From: Candidatus Eiseniibacteriota bacterium
Lineage (GTDB): Bacteria; Eisenbacteria; RBG-16-71-46
Reading direction: 5' to 3'
Length of the DNA: 5,531 nucleotides
Assembly: GCA_021414165.1 (NCBI GenBank)
Contig: JAIOPA010000121.1
Span: 1-5,531, forward strand
The notes under the pieces were generated by a model, which saw only the letters and a list, made by a program, of their open reading frames with translations, was not told the origin of the DNA and did not search any database. The position numbers and the translations under genes were made by a program. Below, piece after piece: positions 1-5,531 of this stretch (positions are counted from its first letter, which is position 1; each line of letters starts with the position of its first letter).

Positions 1-43
1 GATCGCGTCTGTCGCGTCTGCGCACGACGACGAGCTTTCGCGT

Positions 44-811
44 ATGCACCGCCCCGCGGCGCGCGATCACCACGAGCAGGTCACCCAGTGGCTGCACGAG
101 GCCGGGATCGCTCGTGCCGAGGGGCGCTGGGTGCAGGCGTCGACGCTGCTCGATTCAGTGGCCGCGCTGGCGCCGCACGAACCAGCACTCGCGCGCTGTC
201 GCGCGCAGTTGGCGCTCGATCAGGGCCAGCCGGCGAGCGCGCTGGCTGCACTGGGGCCGCACACGGCGCGCGAGCGCGATCCGCGCGTGCTCGAACTGCG
301 GGTCGAGGCACTCGCACGGTTGGATCGCTTCCATGAAGCCGCCTTGCTCGCGGACACACTTCTTGCCGCACGTTCGGGTGTGCGCATCGAGCACGTGTTG
401 CTGCGTGCGCGCATCGCGCTCGAGTGTCCCGCCGAGGGCGCCACGGGCGCGATACGCGTGCTCGATGCGGGCCTCGCGCGCTGGCCCGGTGCGTGGCCGC
501 TTGTCGAGCGGGCCATCGAGCTCGAGCAATCGCTCGGGCGCTTTGATGCCGCACTCGCGCGGCTCGATGCCTTGCGCGGTGAGCGCGCGGCCGATGCGGT
601 GTGGCTCGCGCGCCGCGGTGATGTGCTGGCGAGTGCGCGGCGTCCGTGGGAGGCGCGCGCCGCATGGACCGACGCGCTCGCACAGCTTGCCCATCACCGT
701 ACGGTGAGCGCGGCCGATCGTGCGCTCGAGGCCCGGCTGCACACGCGCCTCTCGGATCCCGTTCTGCTGGAACCCCATTCTCCTTCAACGCTGGTAGGAG
801 TCCCCCGATGA
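44..811 (+). CDS. TPR-like helical repeat protein, probably 5'-partial
   Basis: The product is an Ala/Leu/Arg-rich, all-helical protein of 255 residues from the ATG at 44. Repeating helix pairs with TPR-like spacing occur around residues 12-43, 47-71, 82-110, 117-147, 152-178 and 185-219, with small residues at helix contacts (for example GIARAEGRW, LARLDRFHEA and EQSLGRFDAAL). Such repeats are normally protein-interaction scaffolds; no enzyme motif is visible. The frame is open to the left edge and no good ribosome binding site precedes the ATG at 44, so the true start probably lies outside the window. The visible N-terminus has no signal peptide, so cell location is undecided. The stop codon overlaps the phosphatase start (ATGA), indicating co-transcription and probable translational coupling. 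The repeats are degenerate, so TPR is a family-level call and the exact function is unknown. Confidence 0.75.
   Translation: MHRPAARDHHEQVTQWLHEAGIARAEGRWVQASTLLDSVAALAPHEPALARCRAQLALDQGQPASALAALGPHTARERDPRVLELRVEALARLDRFHEAALLADTLLAARSGVRIEHVLLRARIALECPAEGATGAIRVLDAGLARWPGAWPLVERAIELEQSLGRFDAALARLDALRGERAADAVWLARRGDVLASARRPWEARAAWTDALAQLAHHRTVSAADRALEARLHTRLSDPVLLEPHSPSTLVGVPR
793..800 (+). promoter_or_regulatory. Ribosome binding site of the phosphatase gene
   Basis: GGTAGGAG ends 7 nt before the ATG at 808 and lies inside the last codons of the TPR-like gene. It fixes 808, rather than the later GTG at 950, as the real phosphatase start, and the ATG opens directly onto a signal peptide. 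Confidence 0.75.
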
Positions 812-2869
812 AGCGACTCGCGCTGTGGCTCGTGGTGCTGCTCTCGCTGGCGTCTGCCGGTGTGTCGCACGCCGATACGTTGATCGCGCGGAACTCGCTG
901 TGGCGCTACTTCGCCTTACGACGATGCGCTGTGGCCGGAGGGCTTCGGTGTGCTCGGCTATGGTGAGCTGTACATCAATACGCCCGTGCCATTCGGACTC
1001 GATGTGAACAATCGCTGGATCACCACGTACTTCAGGCGCGCATTCTCGGTGCCGAGCGCGGCCGCCGTGCAGGCGCTGTCGTTCCAGGTCAACTATGACG
1101 ACGGCTTCATCGCGTACCTCAACGGCGTCGAGGTGGCGCGTGTGAATATGCCCGCCGGGCCGGTCGTGTGGGGCACGTCGGCGGTCAACATCCTCGAGGG
1201 CGGCGTGTACGCCGAGATCCCGCTCACGATCCCGCCGGGCGTGCTGCAGGATGGTGTGAACCTGCTGGCGATCGAACTGCATCAGCGCGGGCCCACGAGC
1301 AGCGACCTGGTGTGGGATGCCGAGTTGTCGTCGGTCGCACTGGCGATCACTCGCGGCCCGTACCTGCAGTCCGCGAATCCCGGTGGCATCACCGTGCGGT
1401 GGCGCACCAACGTGGCGGCCTCGACGCGGCTCGATCACGGCGCAGTACCGGGCAGCTATGACGTGAGCATCACCGACCCCGCGTTGGTCACGGAGCACGA
1501 GGTCGTGCTCACGGGGTTTGCGCCGGGCACGTCTCGCGCCTACGCGGTGGGCACCACGGCGGGTCTGCTCACGCCCGCGGATGCGAGCTACGCGTTCAAG
1601 CTGCCGCCGGCCGCGGGCGCGGCGGTGCCAGTGCGCGCGTGGATCGTGGGTGATTCCGGCCTCGACAACGTGCAGTCGCGCGCCGTGCGCGACCGCTTCG
1701 AGGCGTACGCCGCGAATCATCCGCCCGACTTCTGGCTCATGCTGGGCGACAACGCCTACGGGGCGGGCACCGACACGGACTATCAGACGGGCTGCTTCGG
1801 TGTGTTCCCGCGCGCCATGCGGCAGTGGCCGCTCTTCTCCACGCGCGGCAATCACGACCTGCTCTATGCCGGCGCCGGGAACGACTACTACGACCTGTTC
1901 ACGTTGCCCGCGAGTGGTCCGACCACGGGTGTCGTGAGCGGCAGCGAGGCTTTCTACTCGTTCGACTGGGGCCCGGTGCACTTCATCGGGCTCGACTCCG
2001 AGGGCACCGACCGCACGCACGGCGGCCCCATGCTGCAGTGGTTGCGGCTCGATCTGGCGGCCACGACCGCCGAGTGGGTGGTGGCGTTCTGGCACCACCC
2101 GCCCTACACCAAGGGCACGCACGACTCCGACAACCCGCTCGACAGCGAAGGCAAGATGACCGACATGCGCACGCGCGTGTTGCGGATCCTGGATTCGACC
2201 GGTGTCGATCTGGTGCTGTGTGGTCACAGCCATGTGTACGAGCGTTCGTATCTGCTCAACGGCCACTACGGGCTCTCCACCACGCTCACGCCCGGCATGA
2301 AGCTCGATGCCGGCGACGGCCGTCCCGATGGCTCGGGGGCCTACCAGAAGGCCCACCACGGCCAGCAGCCGTTCGAGGGCGCGGTGTATGCGGTCGCGGG
2401 CAGCAGCGCGCAGTTGGGTAGCGTCACGGCATTGCCGTGCATGGTCACGTCACTGTCGGCCGCGGGCTCCATGGTGCTCGACGTGCAGGGCTCGCGGCTC
2501 GAGGCACGATTCCTGGACGCCGCAGGAGCAGTGCGCGACAGCTTCGCGATCGTGAAGGGGGGCAGCAGCGTGGGCGTGCCGCCACGTGCGCCGGAGTTGC
2601 GGCTTGCCCTCGCTTCGCCCCAGCCATCGGCCGGTGCGGTCACGTTCGAGGCCGAGTTGCCGCAGGCCACGAACGCCTCGCTCGAGATCCTCGATGCCAG
2701 TGGCCGGCGCCTGGGTACGCTGTTCACGGGCTCGCAGCCGGCCGGGACGCGCCGCGTGGTGTGGCGCGGGGCGGCGGGCCGTGGGCGGCCCGCCGGTCCC
2801 GGTGTGTACTTCGCCGTGCTGCGCGCGCAGGGTGAACTGCGGGTGCAGCGCGTCGTGCTGGTTCGCTAA
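808..2869 (+). CDS. Exported purple-acid-phosphatase-like metallophosphoesterase with C-terminal FlgD-type Ig domain; frameshifted near the N-terminus
   Basis: This is a predicted secreted dinuclear-metal phosphatase that would hydrolyse phosphoesters outside the cytoplasm. From the ATG at 808 a signal peptide is visible: MKR, a Leu/Val-rich core and SHA|D as a likely cleavage site. The body lies in another frame, open from 884 to the TAA at 2867. Counting body residues from the GTG at 950, residues 10-130 form a beta-sandwich (DDGFIAYLNGVEVAR), and 131-220 a PAP-type Ig/FN3-like domain (RGPYLQ...ITVRWRT). The catalytic domain follows with the PAP motif set: GDSG (D235), GDNAY (D267, Y270), GNHD (N301, H302), WHHPPY (H382/H383) and GHSHVYER (H426, H428). 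Y270 is the tyrosine that in PAPs binds Fe(III). Residues 549-639 are a FlgD/sorting-type Ig-like tail (ILDASGRRLGTL, GPGVYFAVL). It overlaps the TPR-like gene by 4 nt. The frame change breaks a single-frame product; natural pseudogene or sequence error cannot be told apart. Substrate is unknown. Confidence 0.88.
884..963 (+). other. Frameshift interval in the phosphatase gene
   Basis: The signal-peptide frame (from 808) hits TGA at 964-966, while the body frame has its last upstream stop, TGA, at 881-883, so the frame change must fall in between. Protein sense narrows it to about 907-922: SLWRYFA reads well in the first frame and YDDALWPEGFGVLGYGE in the second. Related N-terminal modules usually carry a dozen or so residues between the W-x-Y element and the DD-x-x-W element, so a deletion of 3n+2 bases is more likely than a single inserted base. 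That last point is inferred from memory of the family pattern, not from an alignment. Confidence 0.8.
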
Positions 2870-4398
2870 CGCACGCCCGCGGCGCGTTCTTCCTCACGCA
2901 GGTCGTAGAGCGGCTGGTACTTGCCCCACAGGTAGTCCAGGTAGGGCTCCAGCGTGAGCGGCGAGCCCGTCACGCGCTCGATCAACTCGGGCGCGGTGAA
3001 CTTGGCGCCATGCCGGTAGATGTTCTCGCGCAGCCAACCGTGCAGCACGCCGAACTCGCCGCGCTGGATGTCCGCGGGGATGCCGGGGTTCGCCCGGACT
3101 GCGGTGGCGAAGAACTGCGCCGACAGGATGTTGCCGAGCGTGTAGCCCTGGAACGCGCCGCCGATCGTGCCGCCGTACCAGTGCACGTCCTGCAGCACGC
3201 CGCGCGTGTCGTCGGGCACCGCGATGCCGAAGTCGGCCTCGAAGCGCTCGCGCCAGATCCGCGCCAGGTCCTTCACCGCGATCTTGCCCTCGAGCAGGTC
3301 CAGCTCGAGGTCGAAGCGCAACATGACGTGCAGGTTGTACGTGACCTCGTCGGCATCGGTGCGGATGAGCGAGCGCTCGACGCGGTTGATGGCCCGGTAC
3401 AACGTGTCGAGCGACACGTTCGCGAGCTGGGTGGGGAAGGTCTTCTGGAGCAGCGGGTAGAAGTGCTCCCAGAAGCCACGGCTGCGGCCGACCAGGTTCT
3501 CCCACAGGCGCGACTGGCTCTCGTGCACGCCGGATGACGTGCCAGTCGCGAGCGGCGTGCCCTCGTGAGCGGGGTCGATGCCGAGCTCGTAGAGCGCATG
3601 GCCGCACTCGTGCAGCGTGGAGAACAGCGCGTCGGTGATCTCGTCCTCGCGCACACGCGTCGTGATGCGCACGTCGCCCAGCGAGAACTTGGTCATGAAC
3701 GGATGGTGCGTCTTGTCCTGACGGCCGCGCTCGAAGTCGAAGCCGTAGCGCCGGATCACCTCAAGTCCGAACGCCAGCTGCTGTGCCTCGGGCGCGTGCT
3801 GGCGCACGCAGGAGTCGTCGGCGACCGGCCGCGACGTGATCGCGCGCACGATCGGCACGAGCTTGCTGCGCAGTTCGGCGAACAGCGCCTTCACGGTGGC
3901 TGCCTTCATGCCGTAGTCCGACACATCGATGAGCGGGTCGGCGATGTGGTCATAGCCGGGGAAGCAGTCCGCCATGCGGCGCGACAGGTCGAGCGTGCGC
4001 TCGAGCAGCGGCCTGACGCTGGCGAAGTCGTTCCGCGGCTTCGCCACGGTCCAGGCCTGATACGTCTCGGCCGTGTGCTCCTGTACCTCGGAGATGAGCG
4101 AGCCGGGGATCTTCACGGCCTGATCCCAGGCGCGCCGCGTCACGCGCACCAGCGACGCCTCGTCGGAGTCGAACGGCAGCGACGCCGTCTCCTGGGCGGC
4201 CGCGTCGAGCAGGCGGCCGGTCTCGGCCTCCACGAAGCGCTCGTGGGCCAGGCGCGACAGCGTCGCCAGATGACGCCCACGCGCCGCCGCGCCCCCCGGC
4301 GGCATGTACGTGGTCTGGTCCCAGCGCAGCAGACTGGCCGCACTGTTCACGTCATCGATCTCGATCAGGCGGGTCTTGAGGGTCTGCAACGACTTCAT
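2866..4398 (-). CDS. M32 family metallocarboxypeptidase (carboxypeptidase Taq type)
   Basis: This is a 510-residue cytoplasmic zinc carboxypeptidase that removes C-terminal residues from peptides; family members are about 500 residues. Counting from MKSLQTLK, the M32 motifs occur in order: HPF at 232-234, DVRITT at 242-247, the zinc-binding HECGH at 263-267 (H263, H267, catalytic E264), HESQ at 292-295 (E293 as third zinc ligand), the ADEVTYNLH...RFDLE segment around 349-365, and GGAFQGYTLGN at 413-423. No signal peptide is present. The ATG at 4398 was chosen over an upstream in-frame ATG (4476) because GGAGG lies 6 nt before it and the upstream 26 residues look non-coding. The gene follows the cyclophilin on the same strand but beyond a terminator, so it probably has its own promoter. 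Its TAG stop overlaps the convergent phosphatase stop. The motif set is complete, so the enzyme is expected to be active. Confidence 0.96.
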   Translation of the reverse strand: MKSLQTLKTRLIEIDDVNSAASLLRWDQTTYMPPGGAAARGRHLATLSRLAHERFVEAETGRLLDAAAQETASLPFDSDEASLVRVTRRAWDQAVKIPGSLISEVQEHTAETYQAWTVAKPRNDFASVRPLLERTLDLSRRMADCFPGYDHIADPLIDVSDYGMKAATVKALFAELRSKLVPIVRAITSRPVADDSCVRQHAPEAQQLAFGLEVIRRYGFDFERGRQDKTHHPFMTKFSLGDVRITTRVREDEITDALFSTLHECGHALYELGIDPAHEGTPLATGTSSGVHESQSRLWENLVGRSRGFWEHFYPLLQKTFPTQLANVSLDTLYRAINRVERSLIRTDADEVTYNLHVMLRFDLELDLLEGKIAVKDLARIWRERFEADFGIAVPDDTRGVLQDVHWYGGTIGGAFQGYTLGNILSAQFFATAVRANPGIPADIQRGEFGVLHGWLRENIYRHGAKFTAPELIERVTGSPLTLEPYLDYLWGKYQPLYDLREEERAAGVR

Positions 4399-4511
4399 GT
4401 ACTTCCTCCGCACGATGTCAGGGGGGTGAGCGGTGTAGGTTAATGCGAGAAACCCCGGACCACAATCGCGATTCACATTCGTTCAGGCACGCCGCGGGTG
4501 CGGTACAAAAG
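4399..4511 (-). other. Intergenic region upstream of the M32 gene
   Basis: These 113 bp separate the terminator of the cyclophilin unit from the M32 start and must hold any promoter private to the M32 gene. The best sigma70-like match on the minus strand is TTGTGG (4465-4460), a 17-nt spacer and TAACCT (4442-4437), only three of six consensus bases each, so it is not called as a promoter. No small ORF, repeat or RNA structure is convincing here. Confidence 0.4.
4405..4409 (-). promoter_or_regulatory. Ribosome binding site of the M32 carboxypeptidase
   Basis: On the minus strand GGAGG stands 6 nt before the ATG at 4398. It decides that start against the longer in-frame option at 4476, which would add 26 residues. 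Confidence 0.8.
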
Positions 4512-4541
4512 ACGGAGCCCCCGGCGAACCGGGGGCTCCGT
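4507..4541 (-). terminator. Intrinsic terminator of the cyclophilin unit
   Basis: A perfect 13-bp inverted repeat (4512-4524 with 4529-4541, arm ACGGAGCCCCCGG) encloses a 4-nt loop that reads UUCG on the minus strand. It is followed in that direction by CTTTTGT, giving the U run of a Rho-independent terminator. The hairpin begins 24 nt after the cyclophilin stop. In the plus direction no T run follows, so it is one-way. It separates the cyclophilin transcript from the M32 gene. Confidence 0.93.
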
Positions 4542-4565
4542 GGACTGCCGGATGAAGCGAAGGAC

Positions 4566-5135
4566 TCAGGCGACCTCGATCGTCACCTTCTCCATGAGGA
4601 GCTTCTCGGTGGTGCGGCCGGACGACGAGCCACACGCCTCGAGCGCCTGCAGCACGGCCTCGCCACCTTCGACCTCGCCGAAGATGGTGTGCTTGCCATC
4701 GAGCCACGGCGTGGGCACGAACGTGAGGAAGAACTGGCTGCCGTCGGTGCCGGGACCGGCGTTGGCCATGCTCAAGAGGCCCGGCTTGTCGTGCCGCACG
4801 CCAGGGGCGAACTCGCCGTCGAAGCGATAGCCCGGACCGCCCGTGCCGCTACCCAGCGGGCAGCCGCCCTGTGCCATGAACTCGGGGATCACGCGGTGGA
4901 ACAGCAGGCCGTCATAGAAGCCGAGCCGCGCCAGATACGCGAAGCTGGTGGCGTGCATGGGGGCGGTGTCGGTGAGCAACTTGATCACCACCTCGCCCTT
5001 GCTGGTCTTCATGCGCGCACGCCACGTCTGGCCCGCGGGGAACGTGAGCTGCGCGGGCTTGGGCAGGCGCGTGCGCCAGCCGTTCTGCGTGGTGTCGACC
5101 TTCGCATCGGCAACGAGTTGTTCGAGGATCTGCAT
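4566..5135 (-). CDS. Cyclophilin-type peptidyl-prolyl cis-trans isomerase
   Basis: This 189-residue protein catalyses cis-trans isomerisation of prolyl peptide bonds during protein folding. The cyclophilin domain spans about residues 38-189. Active-site residues matching human CypA are all visible: FHRVIPEFMAQGG at 79-91 (R81, F86, M87, Q89, like R55, F60, M61, Q63), MANAGPGTDGSQFF at 123-136 (N125, Q134, F136, like N102, Q111, F113) and WLDGKH at 144-149 (W144, L145, H149, like W121, L122, H126). There is no signal peptide or lipobox, so it should be cytoplasmic. About 37 residues precede the domain, including LPKPAQLTFPAG, a short extension also typical of some bacterial cyclophilins. The start is supported by TGGAG 8 nt upstream. 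It lies 29 nt after the phosphate transporter on the same strand, so the two probably form an operon ending at the terminator below 4541. The exact paralogue name (ppiA/ppiB) is not certain. Confidence 0.95.
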   Translation of the reverse strand: MQILEQLVADAKVDTTQNGWRTRLPKPAQLTFPAGQTWRARMKTSKGEVVIKLLTDTAPMHATSFAYLARLGFYDGLLFHRVIPEFMAQGGCPLGSGTGGPGYRFDGEFAPGVRHDKPGLLSMANAGPGTDGSQFFLTFVPTPWLDGKHTIFGEVEGGEAVLQALEACGSSSGRTTEKLLMEKVTIEVA

Positions 5136-5148
5136 GGAGGGGGCTCCA
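5135..5148 (-). promoter_or_regulatory. Cyclophilin ribosome binding site within a small hairpin
   Basis: On the minus strand TGGAG (5148-5144) is the ribosome binding site. After a CCCC loop it is followed by CTCCA (5139-5135), whose final A is the first base of the start codon. The two arms are perfectly complementary over 5 bp, so the site could be partly masked in the mRNA. The ribosome binding site itself is well supported; a regulatory role for the hairpin is only inferred. Confidence 0.6.
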
Positions 5149-5164
5149 GGGTGTGGGTGAGTCG

Positions 5165-5531
5165 TCAGTGCATGCCCGTGGCGCGGACCACGAGCAGACA
5201 CAGGGCGGCAAGTAAAGCGGCGGCGGGCATGGTGATCACCCACGCCCACACGATACGCGAGGCCACGCCCCACTTCACTGCCGAAAGTCGGCGCGAAGCG
5301 GACACTCCGGAGCCCACGATGGCGCCGGTGATGGTGTGCGTGGTGGACACCGGGATGCCGAGCGAGCTGGCGCCGAACAGCGCGATGGCGCCCGCGGTCT
5401 CGGCGCAGAAGCCGCCCACGGGTTGCAGCTTGGTGATGCGCATGCCCATGGTCTCGACGATGCGCCAGCCGCCCGAGAGCGTGCCGAGCCCGATGGCCCC
5501 GTAGCTGCACAGCACGACCCACATGGGCACG
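5165..5531 (-). CDS. PiT-family inorganic phosphate transporter, C-terminal part (5' end outside the window)
   Basis: The last 122 or so codons of a membrane carrier of the PiT family, which imports phosphate coupled to H+ or Na+, lie here. Visible family hallmarks are LGTLSGGWRIVETMGMRITKL (two overlapping pieces, residues about 16-35 of the visible part), the conserved GFCAETAGA segment (40-48) and the signature GIPVSTTHTITGA (58-70). Hydrophobic stretches at about 4-20, 43-57, 62-75 and 92-116 fit membrane segments. The protein ends with a short tail, VVRATGMH. The N-terminal GANDxxN signature expected of the family would be beyond the right edge. The frame is open through 5531, so the gene is cut by the window rather than broken. 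It is the upstream partner of the cyclophilin, 29 nt away. A pit gene name is not assigned because only part is visible and the coupling ion is unknown. Confidence 0.93.
   Translation of the reverse strand, partial: VPMWVVLCSYGAIGLGTLSGGWRIVETMGMRITKLQPVGGFCAETAGAIALFGASSLGIPVSTTHTITGAIVGSGVSASRRLSAVKWGVASRIVWAWVITMPAAALLAALCLLVVRATGMH

Noticed and set aside
3..20. Tandem 9-bp repeat TCGCGTCTG, two copies
   Set aside because: It is only two units, in frame with the TPR-like reading frame, and sits at the window edge; probably a chance or simple coding repeat.
907..922. Programmed ribosomal frameshift in the phosphatase gene
   Set aside because: No slippery heptamer, internal ribosome binding-like stimulator or clear downstream structure was seen, and the protein pattern suggests missing residues rather than a simple slip.
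785..2359. Long open frame (524 codons) on the minus strand
   Set aside because: It lies antisense to the phosphatase, its translation is Arg/His/Val-rich without any family motif, and it results from high-GC codon bias in the real gene.
4437..4465. Possible promoter TTGTGG - 17 nt - TAACCT for the M32 gene
   Set aside because: Each box matches the sigma70 consensus at only three of six positions, which is not better than chance in this length.
4399..4476. Longer M32 start at 4476
   Set aside because: The extra 26 residues resemble no M32 N-terminus, while the ATG at 4398 has a GGAGG at ideal spacing.
3565..5504. Long plus-strand open frames at 3565-4443 and 4443-5504
   Set aside because: They are antisense to the M32, cyclophilin and transporter genes, which have full family motifs; the plus-strand translations show none.
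5136..5522. Longer cyclophilin start upstream of 5135
   Set aside because: The extension overlaps the transporter in another frame and reads as Arg/His-rich shadow sequence; the ATG at 5135 has a ribosome binding site.

Overview
The window is a GC-rich, densely coding stretch of bacterial chromosome with five protein genes and one clear terminator. No RNA gene, mobile element or CRISPR array was seen. The organism is probably a high-GC Gram-negative-type bacterium. The exported purple-acid-phosphatase-like protein ends in a FlgD/sorting-type Ig-like domain, a habit of lineages such as Gemmatimonadota, 'Candidatus Eisenbacteria' and other FCB-type groups. That placement is an inference of low confidence.

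Left part, plus strand (1-2869): a TPR-like helical repeat protein, probably cut by the left edge, overlaps by ATGA the start of a secreted purple-acid-phosphatase-like metallophosphoesterase. The phosphatase has its own ribosome binding site, signal peptide, N-terminal beta-sandwich, complete metal-binding motif set and C-terminal Ig-like tail. Its signal peptide and body are in different reading frames, so the gene carries an N-terminal frameshift (natural or a sequence error), probably with loss of a short segment.

Right part, minus strand (5531-2866): the C-terminal part of a PiT-type inorganic phosphate transporter is followed 29 nt later by a cytoplasmic cyclophilin-type peptidyl-prolyl isomerase, which ends at a strong intrinsic terminator (13-bp perfect stem, UUCG loop, U run). 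A separate unit then encodes an M32 metallocarboxypeptidase, whose stop codon overlaps the phosphatase stop in the convergent orientation.

Functionally, the phosphatase would release phosphate outside the cytoplasm and a PiT carrier would import phosphate, but they lie on opposite strands in separate units, so a link is only suggestive. The carboxypeptidase and cyclophilin are housekeeping-type protein turnover and folding enzymes. I see no convincing new multi-gene system. The most useful observations are the broken phosphatase start, the tight TPR-phosphatase coupling, the overlapping convergent stops and a small hairpin that could mask the cyclophilin ribosome binding site.
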